The notes beneath the pieces are model-generated. The model was not told the origin of the DNA, did no database searches, and saw nothing but the letters and a program-made list of their open reading frames with translations. From assembly GCF_024832785.1 (NCBI RefSeq), contig NZ_CP116615.1:2604001-2668000 (forward strand): a stretch of DNA of 64,000 bases, read 5' to 3'. Source of the stretch: Fontisphaera persica (lineage in GTDB: Bacteria > Verrucomicrobiota > Verrucomicrobiia > Limisphaerales > Fontisphaeraceae). A program made the position numbers and the translations under genes. Shown piece by piece: positions 1 to 9,586 of this stretch (its first letter is position 1; the number at the start of each line of letters is the position of its first letter).

Positions 1-675
1 TAATCCAGCGCGCCCGCCCCCGCGCAGGCGGAACCATTCGCCCATGAACAGCGCCACCATGACCGAGGTCTGCAAGGAGCGGACGCCGCTGCAGGCTTCA
101 TTGACGCCCACGCTCAGGCCGCTGGCGAGCTTGATGATATTGCCCTGGCGAAAGGCCGCCACGCCCAGCCAATTGAGGGCCTCGGTGGTGACTGCGGTAA
201 TCAAACTTAAAAGGCCGTTGACCACCCGTGTCTCCAACGCCGTGGGCCAGGGCACTGCGGTCAACATGAACAAGACGGGAAACGCCATGTGCCACGCCCA
301 CCCTGCCCCGCCCACGCCCCACAAGGTGATTAAACTCACCGCCACGGCCACCCACGCCGCCAGCCACGTGACCAGGCGCCAATCGGGGTTGGCTTCATAA
401 ACCAACTGCAACGGAAGGCACAGCGCCAGCAAGGCCGCCAGTCCCCAGCGCCAGTGCCGGGCCGCCGGTGGCTGCGGCGGGCCGGGCGGCCATCGCCGCC
501 CAAACAAGTACAACGCCAGAAAAGGGACACCCCAACCGTAACTGTATTGCGGATTAATTTCCCATTCAGGGGCCAGCATCAGGCACACCCACAACCATAC
601 GGCCCCCAGCAGCAACAAGGTGGGCCACGGCGCCGCCGGCGAGGGCGGCATCGCGAGGCTGGCGTTGCTGCTCAT
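1..675 (-). CDS. Exosortase/archaeosortase family protein (5' part, runs off left edge)
   Basis: The frame is open from an ATG at 675 to the window edge (225 codons), so the C-terminus is missing. The protein is an integral membrane one with several hydrophobic segments. Near residue 197 it carries the motif NEACSGVRSLQ, which contains the catalytic Cys and a conserved Arg of the exosortase transpeptidase family (EpsH/XrtA-like). Exosortases cleave and anchor or release PEP-CTERM proteins during exopolysaccharide-associated export. The second part of the active site (further Arg and His) lies outside the window. No PEP-CTERM substrate gene was seen in this window. Family assignment is strong; the subfamily cannot be decided. 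Confidence 0.85.
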   Translation of the reverse strand, partial: MSSNASLAMPPSPAAPWPTLLLLGAVWLWVCLMLAPEWEINPQYSYGWGVPFLALYLFGRRWPPGPPQPPAARHWRWGLAALLALCLPLQLVYEANPDWRLVTWLAAWVAVAVSLITLWGVGGAGWAWHMAFPVLFMLTAVPWPTALETRVVNGLLSLITAVTTEALNWLGVAAFRQGNIIKLASGLSVGVNEACSGVRSLQTSVMVALFMGEWFRLRGGGRAGL

Positions 676-859
676 GCCCGCAGTTTAAGCCAAATGCCGG
701 CGCATCGCAGCAGCAAAAAACAGGGCCTGCCGTTATGGCAAGCATTCCGATGGGCCGGTTTTGCATCAACCCGGCATTCTCTTGAGGCAACGCGGCTGGT
801 TGGCGGCTGCGGTGAATTTTCAACGCGACAGGCAGGCCGAGCTGACGCATAATGAGGCC

Positions 860-1576
860 ATGAGCCTGGGTACCGACTTAAAACAGGCCGCGATTATTAA
901 CACGCTGCGGAATTGCCGGATATTTCACGGGTTATCCGCGGAGGATTTGACGGCCATTGCGGCGGCAGTGGTGGTTAAACCCCTCGAAAAAGGGGAGTAC
1001 CTGTTTCGTGAAAGCCAGCCGTCGCAGGGCTTTTACATTGTGCAGGCCGGGGCGGTGAATGTGCATCGCGTCAATGCCGCGGGCAAGGAACAGGTCATCC
1101 GGATTTTCCGGACGGGCGAGACCTTTGCGGAGGCCACCCTGGCGACCGATGCGGGTTATCCCGCCGACGCCAAAGCGGTGGAGCCGTCGCAGGTGCTGTT
1201 GGTGCAAAAATCGGCGTTTCTAGCGTTGTTGCGGCGCCAGCCGGAGCTGGCGCTGCGCATGCTGGCCGCGATGAGCCTCCATTTGCGGGCCCTGGTGGCC
1301 CAGATGGAGGACTTGATGCTGAAAGACGTGGAAACGCGCCTGGCCAACTGGCTGATTAAACGTTGTCCCCAGCCCGAGACTGCCGCCCCCGTCACCATCG
1401 AGTTAACCATGACCAAGCGCACGCTCGCGGCCGAGCTGGGCACGGTGAGCGAAACCCTCTCGCGGACGCTGGCGAAGTTCAAGGCGCAGAATCTGATTGC
1501 CGTGAAAGGCCGGACGGTCACGGTGGTCAATCCACCGGCCTTGCTGCGGCTGTTAAGGAAAAATTTGGGAGAATAA
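860..1576 (+). CDS. Crp/Fnr family transcriptional regulator
   Basis: A 238-aa protein with an N-terminal cyclic-nucleotide-binding-like beta-barrel (about residues 15-130; GEYLFRESQPSQGFYIVQAG) and a C-terminal winged helix of Crp type (TKRTLAAELGTVSETLSRTL, about 178-197). The ORF is open further upstream, but that segment is unlike the family. The ATG at 860 gives the normal length and starts just before the first helix. Only one Cys lies near the N-terminus, so an Fnr-type 4Fe-4S cluster is unlikely. The effector is unknown. The next gene starts 5 bp downstream, so the two are probably co-transcribed. Confidence 0.85.
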   Translation: MSLGTDLKQAAIINTLRNCRIFHGLSAEDLTAIAAAVVVKPLEKGEYLFRESQPSQGFYIVQAGAVNVHRVNAAGKEQVIRIFRTGETFAEATLATDAGYPADAKAVEPSQVLLVQKSAFLALLRRQPELALRMLAAMSLHLRALVAQMEDLMLKDVETRLANWLIKRCPQPETAAPVTIELTMTKRTLAAELGTVSETLSRTLAKFKAQNLIAVKGRTVTVVNPPALLRLLRKNLGE

Positions 1577-1581
1577 CCACC

Positions 1582-2481
1582 ATGAATACTAGTATGGGAA
1601 TGCTCATGTTGGCTCTGGTGACCGGTTCGCTGGCAGCGGCGCCGGCCCCCATAACCCTTCCGCTTTGGCCGGCCACGCCGCCGGGGGACACTGAGGCGTT
1701 GGGGGAAGAGCGCGATACCACCAACGAGAAAAGCGGCATGGTGGCTGGCCGCCGTGTGATGCGGCTGGCGCCCGTGGCCCGGCCCACCTTGACCTTTTAT
1801 CCCGCGCCGGCGGAGCGCAACACGCGGGCCACGGTGCTGATTTGCCCCGGGGGCGCGTATCATATTCTGGCGTGGGATTTGGAGGGCACGGAAGTCGCGG
1901 AGTGGTTGAATTCGGTGGGCATCAACGCCGTGCTGCTCAAATACCGAGTGCCCATCCGCAAAAATCGGGAGCGTTGGGAGGCGCCTTTGGAGGATGCCCA
2001 GCGCGCGATGGGGCTGGTGCGCGCCCGCGCCCGCGAATGGAATCTGGACCCGCAGCGGCTGGGGGTGTTGGGCTTTTCTGCCGGGGGTCATTTGTGCGCC
2101 GTGCTGTCCACCCGCCATGCTTCCCGGCATTACGCCCCGGTGGATGAGGCGGACAAGGAAAGCTGCCGGCCCGACTTTGCGGTGCTGGTGTATCCGGCTT
2201 ATCTGACGGTGGGCAAGGACAACGATGCCATTGCGCCCGAGTTAACTCTTTCGTCCAACACGCCGCCCACATTTCTGGTGCAGACGCAGGATGACGCGGT
2301 GCGGGTGGAAAATAGCGTTTATTACTACCTGGCGTTGAAGAAGGCGGGCGTGGCGGCCGAGCTGCATATCTATCCGCGGGGAGGGCATGGTTATGGTCTG
2401 CGGCCCACCGACAATCCCGTGACGCATTGGCCGCGGCGGGTGGAGGAATGGTTGCGCGCGGGCGGCTGGCTCAAGCCCTGA
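1582..2481 (+). CDS. Exported alpha/beta hydrolase (esterase/acetylxylan-esterase-like)
   Basis: A 299-aa protein with a short signal peptide (MLMLALVTGSLAAAPA region). The alpha/beta-hydrolase core shows an oxyanion motif CPGGAY, the nucleophile elbow GFSAGGH, an acidic residue in QTQDDAV and the catalytic His in GGHGYG. This arrangement matches the small BD-FAE/xylan-esterase-like hydrolases common in polysaccharide-degrading Verrucomicrobia and Bacteroidetes. The start at 1582 follows a GGAG-containing leader, 5 bp after the Crp/Fnr gene. The substrate is not decided by sequence; deacetylation of plant or algal polysaccharide in the periplasm is an inference. Confidence 0.8.
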   Translation: MNTSMGMLMLALVTGSLAAAPAPITLPLWPATPPGDTEALGEERDTTNEKSGMVAGRRVMRLAPVARPTLTFYPAPAERNTRATVLICPGGAYHILAWDLEGTEVAEWLNSVGINAVLLKYRVPIRKNRERWEAPLEDAQRAMGLVRARAREWNLDPQRLGVLGFSAGGHLCAVLSTRHASRHYAPVDEADKESCRPDFAVLVYPAYLTVGKDNDAIAPELTLSSNTPPTFLVQTQDDAVRVENSVYYYLALKKAGVAAELHIYPRGGHGYGLRPTDNPVTHWPRRVEEWLRAGGWLKP

Positions 2482-2540
2482 ACCATTTCCCGTTCACCGG
2501 CGCGGAACCGCCTGCGCCTGGCCGCAGGACAGGACCGTGC

Positions 2541-3851
2541 CTACACCTTTGGCAACTGCCAAGGGTCACGCCGCTGGCGGTCCATCATCGCCGTGGCGGC
2601 CGCGTCATTGATGAATTCCTCTTTGGCCGGGTCCCACCGCAGCTTGCGGCCCAATTTGATGGAGATGTTGGCCAGATGGCAGATGGTGGACACGCGGTGC
2701 CCGATGTCCACCGGGAAATAGGGGTCCTTGCGGCTCTTGACGCATTTCAAGAAGTCATCGTGCTCGCCCGCCGGATTGGTGTAGAGGTGGATTTCGTTGG
2801 GGCCGATTTTGCTTTCGAGGATTTCCTTGGAGCTGGCTTGCACGGGCGCGCGCCAGCCGGAATTGCCCACCCAGCCGTCGGTGCCGATGAACTTGATGCT
2901 GGGGTTGCCGGGTTTGCAGGTCATGACCACGCCGTTGGCGTAGCGGAAGGTCACGTCATAATCCTTGACGGTGTTGAAGAGCCCGCCTTCCCAATGCGTG
3001 CCGGTGCCCTCAATTTCCACGGGGCCGCTGCGTTCGGTGTCATTGGCCCACTGGGCGGTGTCAAACAAATGCGTGCCCCAATCACAAATAATCCCGCCCG
3101 AATAATCCCAAATCCAGCGGAAATTCCAATGGACCCGGTCTTTGGTGTAGGGCGCATAAGGGGCGGGGCCGAGCCACATGTCATAGTCCAGGCCGGGGGG
3201 CACGGGCTGCGGAGTGGGATCGCCCGGCGAGGTGGGTTGCTTGGGCAGGATGACTTCGATGCGTTGCAGTTTGCCAATGCGCCCATTGCGGACCAGCTCG
3301 GCCATGCGATGGTATTCGGGGACGGCGCGGTCTTCGGTGCTGGTTTGGAAGACGCGCTTGTGTTTCCGCACGGCCTCCACCAAGACTTTGCCTTCATGGA
3401 TGGTCAGGGTGGGCTTTTCGCATTGCACATCCTTGCCGGCCTGGATGGCCATGAGGCTGATGATGGTGTGCCAGTGGTCCGGGGTGGAAATCATCACCGC
3501 ATCAATATCCTTGCGGGCCAGGACTTGCCGAAAGTCCTTGGTGGCCAGGCAATCCTCGTTGCCGTGGTGTTCGTCCACCGTTTGTTTGGCGCGGATGAGG
3601 CGGCGCTCATCCACGTCGCAGACGGCCAGGATTTGGGCGGTTTTTTGTTTCCGGTAAAAACTCAGATTCCAGTTGGTGCCATGGTCGCCTGTGCCGATGA
3701 AACCGACGGTGATGCGTTCACTGGGCGGCACCTGGCCGTTGGCCCCCAATACGGAGGAGGGCACCAGCGTAGGCAGGAGGGCCAGGCCGCCGGCAGCAGC
3801 GCTGGCTTGTTGGAGAAAACAACGGCGCGAAGCATGGGTCAGTTTTTTCAT
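2541..3851 (-). CDS. Gfo/Idh/MocA family oxidoreductase with Tat signal
   Basis: A 436-aa protein. The N-terminus has a twin-arginine signal (SRRCFLQQASAAAGG), followed by the Rossmann NAD(P)-binding motif GFIGTGDHG and the CEKPT motif typical of glucose-fructose oxidoreductase-like dehydrogenases. A large C-terminal alpha/beta domain begins around residue 190. Two in-frame ATGs exist (3863 and 3851). The second is chosen because GGAG lies six bases before it and it sits closer to the twin arginine. Such exported members act on sugars or inositols, and their multiplication is typical of Verrucomicrobia and Planctomycetes. It is divergent from the ThuA gene, a frequent partner of this family. 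The substrate is unknown. Confidence 0.88.
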   Translation of the reverse strand: MKKLTHASRRCFLQQASAAAGGLALLPTLVPSSVLGANGQVPPSERITVGFIGTGDHGTNWNLSFYRKQKTAQILAVCDVDERRLIRAKQTVDEHHGNEDCLATKDFRQVLARKDIDAVMISTPDHWHTIISLMAIQAGKDVQCEKPTLTIHEGKVLVEAVRKHKRVFQTSTEDRAVPEYHRMAELVRNGRIGKLQRIEVILPKQPTSPGDPTPQPVPPGLDYDMWLGPAPYAPYTKDRVHWNFRWIWDYSGGIICDWGTHLFDTAQWANDTERSGPVEIEGTGTHWEGGLFNTVKDYDVTFRYANGVVMTCKPGNPSIKFIGTDGWVGNSGWRAPVQASSKEILESKIGPNEIHLYTNPAGEHDDFLKCVKSRKDPYFPVDIGHRVSTICHLANISIKLGRKLRWDPAKEEFINDAAATAMMDRQRRDPWQLPKV

Positions 3852-3966
3852 GTGCTGCTCCATTACATCAAACAGACGCCGAAAATCAATGGCCTATTCG
3901 TTTTTGGCGTTGCTGATGAATTTGGATTCGACAGGCGCCGCCGGTGGCATTACACTCGGTGGACCT

Positions 3967-4950
3967 ATGAAACTCCTGCGCGCGCTATTGATTTTGGCTT
4001 TGGCCCTGGGTGGCAGCGCGGCCCAGAGCAGGCTGCAGGCCGCCACCCCCGGCGGGTGGGACAAGGTGGACCCCGCCAAACCCAAACAAATCCTGTACTT
4101 CACCAAATCTTCCGGCTTTGAGCACAGCGTGGTCAAGCGGCCGGCGCCCGATCAACTCAGCCACTCGGAAAAAGTGTTGTCTGAGTTGGGGGCGAAACAT
4201 CGCTTCAAGGTCACCTGCACGAAGGATGGGCGCATCTTCACGCCGGAGAATCTGGCCCGGTTTGATGTGATTGTGTTTTACACCAGCGGCGATTTGTTGG
4301 AGGCGGGGACGGACAAGCAACCGCCCATGACGGCTGCGGGGAAGGAGGCTTTCCTGCGCGCCATTCGCGAGGGGAAGGGCTTTGTCGGCATCCACGCGGC
4401 CACGGACAACTGGCATCCGCAACCGGACCCGCCCGACAAATCGGCCCGCTTCCAATCCGCCGGGGAGCGGCTGGACCCGTATCTGCGGATGATTGGAGGC
4501 GAGTTCATCCGGCACGGGCCGCAGCAAGTGGCGCGGAACCGCGTGGTCAGCCCGCAATTTCCGGGCTGCGAGGGGTTGGGGGAGGGGTTTGTGCTGAATG
4601 AAGAGTGGTACACGTTCAAGGACTTTGCGCCGGACCTGCACGTCATTCTGGTGCAGGAGACCAAGGGCATGAAGGGCATTGATTATCAGCGGCCGGATTT
4701 CCCGGCCACGTGGGCGCGGCGGGAGGGCAAGGGCCGCGTGTTCTACACTTCGCTGGGGCATCGCGAGGATGTGTGGACGAATCCGCTCTTTCAAAATATT
4801 TTGCTAGGCGGTCTGGGATGGGCGGCCGGTCTGGTGGAGGCGGACCTCACCCCCAATCTGGAAAAAGTCACGCCCGGCCATGCCCGGCTCCAGCCCAAGG
4901 ACGACCCCAACGCCAAAAAAGCCTCCTCGCCTGCTGCCGCGCCCAAATAA
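3967..4950 (+). CDS. Exported ThuA domain protein
   Basis: A 327-aa protein with an N-terminal signal peptide (LLRALLILALALGGSAAQ). A ThuA-like, glutamine-amidotransferase-like fold covers about residues 35-290: QILYFTKSSGFEH, FDVIVFYTSGD, GFVGIHAATDNW and VFYTSLGHREDVW are the usual conserved blocks. ThuA proteins work with Gfo/Idh oxidoreductases in trehalose and other disaccharide catabolism through 3-keto sugars. The divergent Gfo/Idh gene next door supports that link. The last 25 residues are a low-complexity Lys/Ala/Pro tail. The start at 3967 is chosen because the signal peptide begins there; the longer frame overlaps the neighbour on the other strand. Confidence 0.85.
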   Translation: MKLLRALLILALALGGSAAQSRLQAATPGGWDKVDPAKPKQILYFTKSSGFEHSVVKRPAPDQLSHSEKVLSELGAKHRFKVTCTKDGRIFTPENLARFDVIVFYTSGDLLEAGTDKQPPMTAAGKEAFLRAIREGKGFVGIHAATDNWHPQPDPPDKSARFQSAGERLDPYLRMIGGEFIRHGPQQVARNRVVSPQFPGCEGLGEGFVLNEEWYTFKDFAPDLHVILVQETKGMKGIDYQRPDFPATWARREGKGRVFYTSLGHREDVWTNPLFQNILLGGLGWAAGLVEADLTPNLEKVTPGHARLQPKDDPNAKKASSPAAAPK

Positions 4951-4964
4951 ACCCCGTTGCCCCC

Positions 4965-5504
4965 ATGCCGCGCCGCCCGCCACCGCTGACGGACAGTTTG
5001 TGCCTCCGCTGCGGGTTGTGCTGCAATGGCGTGCTGTTTGCGGATGTGGAATTGCGGGCCGGCGATGACCCGGCCGCCCTCACTGAGGCGGGCGTGCCGC
5101 TGCATTACAAACACGGCAAAATCAAATTCCCCCAGCCCTGTCCCTGCCTTGAAAACGGCCACTGCCGCATCTATGCCCAGCGGCCGGTCCGCTGCCGCAC
5201 CTTTGACTGCCGCTTGTTGCAGCGGGCGCGGGAGGGGAAAATCGCGCTGGAGGAGGCCCGTTATTTGATTCGCACCACCCGCGAGCAGGCGGAGCGCGTG
5301 CGCCGGCTGGTGCGCGCCTTGGGCCAGCTCGATGAACAGATGCCGCTGAGCCGGCGTTACCAGGCGGTGATGCGGGAGCCGCTGGACCTCGCCAAAGGGG
5401 AGCGGCACAACCGGCGGCGCAGCGATTTGCTGCTGGCGGTGTACGAACTCACCCGCCTGCTCGAACAACACTTCCTCGGCACCCCGCCGGTGTCGGACAG
5501 GTAA
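4965..5504 (+). CDS. YkgJ-family Cys-cluster protein (putative Fe-S/zinc protein)
   Basis: A 179-aa cytoplasmic protein. Cysteines are arranged as CLRCGLCCNG near the N-terminus, then CPCLENGHCRIYAQRPVRC and FDC by about residue 82. This is the CxxCxxCC plus CxxC pattern of the YkgJ/CxxCxxCC family, thought to bind a metal or Fe-S cluster. The C-terminal 90 residues are helical and basic. It starts 14 bp after the ThuA gene on the same strand and may be co-transcribed, but no functional link is evident. Molecular function is unknown for the family. Confidence 0.75.
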   Translation: MPRRPPPLTDSLCLRCGLCCNGVLFADVELRAGDDPAALTEAGVPLHYKHGKIKFPQPCPCLENGHCRIYAQRPVRCRTFDCRLLQRAREGKIALEEARYLIRTTREQAERVRRLVRALGQLDEQMPLSRRYQAVMREPLDLAKGERHNRRRSDLLLAVYELTRLLEQHFLGTPPVSDR

Positions 5505-5671
5505 TACTTTGTGCCTGGTTTGGGATTTGATCCTTCTGTGTTTGAGGGCCTTGCCATTCTGAACAAGGCTGATGGTTAAAGATATAATTCACCAACTCAA
5601 GCGCAAACGCCGGCCCTAATGGGTCGAAAAGACTTTCGTTCCAAAAAGATAGAGATAAAAGGTACCAGCAA

Positions 5672-7670
5672 ATGGCACTAAGCAATCACATACCCACCCT
5701 ATCCCGCGCATGGTATGAATCCTCCATCGCTGATTTTCTGGGCGCAAAATCCGATGGCATTCTTGGGCAGCTAACCAGAAATTGCGATTTTGAACTTACG
5801 TATTCGCAAAAGAATGCATGGCTTGCCCAAATTGATATATTGCGCAGACAGATTAGCGGACTAGCGGGGTGGATTATATTTGAATTTAATATTCCCGCAT
5901 GGGCCATCGTGCGGATGTCATCCTGATCATCGGTCCGGTTATCTTTGTATTGGAGTTCAAAGTGGGCGCTCAGCAATTCGAGCCTTATGCGAAAAATCAA
6001 GTTTGGGATTATGCCCTTGACCTTAAGAATTTTCATGAAGCCAGCCATAAGGCAAACATCGTGCCTATTTTAATCGCCACCGAGGCAGGCGTAATGCCCC
6101 CCTCGAGTGGCAAATGGATCCTGATGGAGTTGCCCATCCCCTTCTTGCCAACGCCTACTGTTTACGAGATGTACTTGATTTTGTTCTGCTGCGGGTGGAG
6201 GGCGCCTACATCAATCCCCAAAGTTGGTTGTCCGCTGCTTATCGGCCCACTCCCACCATCATCGAAGCTGCTCGGGCTTTGTATGCCCAGCATTCCGTTG
6301 AGGCTATTGCGCGTTTTGATGCTGGCGCGCAAAACCTGTATGTGACTTCCAAGCGAATTGAGGAATTGGTGGAAGAAGCTCAGGCCAATAAAAGAAAATA
6401 CATTTGTTTTGTTACCGGCGTGCCGGGGCGGGCAAAACTCTGGTGGGACTAAATGTGGCCACACAAAGACGAGAAGCCAGCCAGATCACCCATTCCGTCT
6501 ATCTCTCTGGCAATGGGCCGTTGGTCGCCGTGTTGCGGGAGGCCCTTACTCGCGACGAATATGCTCGACGCAAGACAAGTGGGGGCAGGGTTCGTAAAGG
6601 TGAAATTGGGGAGAGTGTCAAGGCCTTCATACAAAACGTCCATCACTTTCGTGACGAAGGATTGGTGGATAAGCAGCCCCCGCCTGAGCATGTCGTCATT
6701 TTCGATGAAGCGCAAAGGGCCTGGAATTTAAGGCAGACTGAAAATTTCATGCGCATAAAAAGCGCATTGCCAAGTTTTCGCAATCCGAGCCGGAGTTTCT
6801 TATTTCCTACATGGACCGACATCAAGACTGGGCGGTGATTATTTGCCTAGTGGGCGGAGGCCAGGAAATCCATACCGGTGAGGCTGGCATTGGTGCTTGG
6901 TTGGAGGCAATCCAACGGCATTTTACCCATTGGCGCATGTTTATTTCCTCACGGTTGACCGATTCGGAATATGCTGCGGGAAACGCCTTGCAATTGGTTC
7001 GTCAGAGCCAAAATACTTTCTTTGATGATGCTCTGCATCTAGCGGTATCCATGCGTTCCTTCCGGGCGGAGAACGTGTCCAATTTTGTGAAAGCGATGCT
7101 GGATTGTGAGCAGGAACGAGCAAGTCAATTGCTGGCTCAAATTGCAGGCAAATACCCGGTGGTGATTACCCGAAATCTGCAAGCGGCTAAACAATGGATT
7201 CGGCACCAAGCGAGAGGGTCAGAGCGATATGGATTGGTGGCTTCGTCAAAAGCCATGCGATTAAAACCCTACGCCATTGACATCCGAGTATCCGTTGATC
7301 CCGTGCATTATTTTCTTAATGGCGCTGAAGATACGCGTTCCAGTTTGTACCTTGAAGATGCGGCTACCGAATTTCAGGTCCAAGGATTGGAGCTTGATTG
7401 GGTGTGTGTAAATTGGGATGCCGATTTCCGCTGGCAGGGTGGAAAGTGGGGGTATCACGATTTCAGGGGAGCCGTTGGTGTAATGTTTCCAACACCGAAA
7501 ACAAGGTTTATTTGAAAAACGCCTATCGCGTGCTGCTCACTCGAGCCCGGCAGGGCATGGTAATTTTCGTTCCTCCGGGAGATGCAGGGGATTCAACCCG
7601 CCCTCCTGAGTATTACGACGGCACCTTCAATTCCCTGCGCGAATTGGGCCTGCCGAAAATAGACGGATAG
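5672..7670 (+). pseudogene. DUF2075-type ATPase/helicase with PD-(D/E)xK-like N-terminus, five frameshifts
   Basis: Six overlapping reading-frame segments together encode one protein of about 667 aa. The N-terminal part has a nuclease-like signature (RADVILI then VLEFKVG, i.e. D...ExK). The middle has a Walker A ([15 protein letters not shown] after restoring one G) and Walker B ([12 protein letters not shown]). The C-terminus has YRVLLTRARQGMVIFVP, the helicase-like motif VI region of DUF2075. Junctions lie near 5898 (C run), 6096 (C6), 6434 (G4), about 6755 (A5) and about 7468 (G4). Each is repaired by adding one base to the homopolymer. The ATG at 5672 has AAAAGG nine bases upstream. The segment is visibly AT-richer than its neighbours, suggesting acquisition. 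Either decay or sequencing undercalls explain the shifts. A role in defence is inference. Confidence 0.8.
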
Positions 7671-7738
7671 CATGATTCACCTGTCACCAGCCTGGTTTTT
7701 GACCGAACGGAGGGATACCCGCAGCAGGGGCGGTGGCA

Positions 7739-9382
7739 CTAGGGCGATGGTGGGGGCGGGCGGCGGAGGAGGGTGTCGCGTTTTTCCCAGGCGGGGTCGG
7801 GGTGGGGGTGGTCGAGGGTGTAGTGGAGGCCACGGCTTTCCGGGCGCTGGAGGGCGCAGGCGACAATCAGCTCGGCGACGGTGGCGATGTTGCGCAATTC
7901 GAGCAGGTCGGCGGTGATGAGGAAGTCCCAGTAAAATTCCTGAATCTCAGCCTGGAGGTTGAGGATGCGGTTGCGGGCGCGCTGCAGGCGCTTGGTGGTG
8001 CGGACGATGCCGACGTAGTCCCACATGACGCGGCGGATTTCATCCCAGTTGTGGGAGACGACGACCATTTCATCGGCATTGGTGGCGTTGCCGCTTTGCC
8101 ACTCGGGGAGGCGCGCTGGCGGTGGGGGCCAATCGGCGCGGAGGGAGAGGAGGGCGGCGCGGTGGGCGCAGACGATGGCCTCGAGGAGGCTGTTGCTGGC
8201 GAGGCGGTTGGCGCCGTGGAGGCCGGTGCAGGCCACTTCGCCAATGGCCAGCAGGCCGGGCAGCTCGGTTTCACCGTCCACGCTGGCCAGCACGCCGCCG
8301 CACTGGTAATGGGCGGCGGGGACGACGGGAATAGGCTCCTTGGTCATGTCAATGCCGTACTTGAGGAGCGTTTCGTAGATGTTGGGAAAGCGGTTCATGA
8401 CAAACCGGGCGGAGAGATGCGAGATGTCCAGCAGGACATAATCGGCGCCGGTGCGTTTCATTTCGCTGTCAATGGCGCGGGCGACGATGTCGCGCGGGGC
8501 GAGGGATTTGAGGGGGTGGACGCCGTTCATGAATTCCTCGCCGGCGAGGTTTTTGAGGACGCCGCCCTCGCCGCGGACAGCTTCGCTGATGAGAAAGGAT
8601 TTGGCCTTGGGATGATAAAGGCAGGTGGGATGAAATTGAATGAACTCCATGTTGGCGATGGGCACGCCGGCGCGATAGGCCATGGCGACGCCGTCGCCGG
8701 TGGCGATGTCGGGGTTGGTGGTGTAGAGATAGACTTTGCCACAGCCGCCGGTGGCGAGGACGACGACGCGGGCGGCGAAGGTGTCCACCTGGCCGGTGGT
8801 TTTGTTGAGCACATAGGCGCCGACGCAGCGGTTGGGGCCGGGGAGGCCCATTTTGGCGGTGGTGATGAGGTCCACGCCGAAGTGGTTTTCAAAGATGTGG
8901 ATGTTGGGCTGGCGGGTGCAGGCCTCGAGGAGGGCACGTTCGAGTTCGCGTCCGGTGATGTCCTGGGCGTGGAGGATGCGGCGTTTGGAATGGCCGCCTT
9001 CGCGGGTGAGGTCGAGCTCGGCATGGCCGGGAGCGGCGGGGTCGTGCTTCACGCTGAAGCGGGCGCCGTATTCAATCAGCTCAGCGATGCGGGCGGGGCC
9101 GTCTTGGACGATGGCGCGGACGACGTCCTCCTTGCAGAGGCCGGCGCCGGCGATGAGGGTGTCGCGCACATGGTCCTCAAAGCTGTCTTCCTTGCTCATC
9201 ACGGAGGCGATGCCGCCCTGGGCGTAGTTGGTGTTGGATTCGGCGCGATTTTTCTTGGTGACGACGGCGACTTTGCCGCCGGCAGCGGCCTTGAGGGCAT
9301 AAAACAATCCGGCGATGCCACTGCCAATGACCAGAAAATCGTAATGCTTCACGTTGCCCATAAGCATGTGCGTTTCAGTCAT
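7739..9382 (-). CDS. nadB: L-aspartate oxidase
   Basis: A 547-aa flavoprotein that oxidises L-aspartate to iminoaspartate, the first step of de novo NAD synthesis. The FAD-binding GSGIAGLFYAL near residue 20, NYAQGGIA, the succinate-dehydrogenase-like HPTCLYHP region and ANRLASNSLLEA are diagnostic of NadB rather than SdhA. The C-terminal helical domain (about 430-540) is present. Several Met codons crowd the N-terminus (9406, 9382, 9367, 9361). 9382 is preferred because a purine-rich AAGAGAG precedes it, but this is uncertain by a few codons. nadA and nadC are not in the window. It is divergent from the sigma-factor gene. Confidence 0.93.
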   Translation of the reverse strand: MTETHMLMGNVKHYDFLVIGSGIAGLFYALKAAAGGKVAVVTKKNRAESNTNYAQGGIASVMSKEDSFEDHVRDTLIAGAGLCKEDVVRAIVQDGPARIAELIEYGARFSVKHDPAAPGHAELDLTREGGHSKRRILHAQDITGRELERALLEACTRQPNIHIFENHFGVDLITTAKMGLPGPNRCVGAYVLNKTTGQVDTFAARVVVLATGGCGKVYLYTTNPDIATGDGVAMAYRAGVPIANMEFIQFHPTCLYHPKAKSFLISEAVRGEGGVLKNLAGEEFMNGVHPLKSLAPRDIVARAIDSEMKRTGADYVLLDISHLSARFVMNRFPNIYETLLKYGIDMTKEPIPVVPAAHYQCGGVLASVDGETELPGLLAIGEVACTGLHGANRLASNSLLEAIVCAHRAALLSLRADWPPPPARLPEWQSGNATNADEMVVVSHNWDEIRRVMWDYVGIVRTTKRLQRARNRILNLQAEIQEFYWDFLITADLLELRNIATVAELIVACALQRPESRGLHYTLDHPHPDPAWEKRDTLLRRPPPPSP

Positions 9383-9586
9383 ACTCTCTTGCCCAGGGCA
9401 GCCCAAGCAATTTCTTGGGGATGAAGGGGCGCCAAGCCGGTTTGGCGAGGGGGGTTGATTGGGTTTGGGCTAAAGAATGGCGCCGGGAAGGATGGCTCCC
9501 CTGCCCGGTTGGCGTCGCCGGAAGCGGGAAGGAGGGGCGGGCAATTTTTGCTTCTTTTGCGGGGCATAGTCCGATAGCCTGCGGGC

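Noticed and set aside
2427-4121. 564-codon plus-strand ORF opposite the Gfo/Idh gene
   Set aside because: The opposite strand carries a Tat signal, a Rossmann motif and the EKP motif; this frame has none.
7733-9424. 563-codon plus-strand ORF opposite nadB
   Set aside because: It is an antisense shadow of the L-aspartate oxidase gene, with no recognisable domain.
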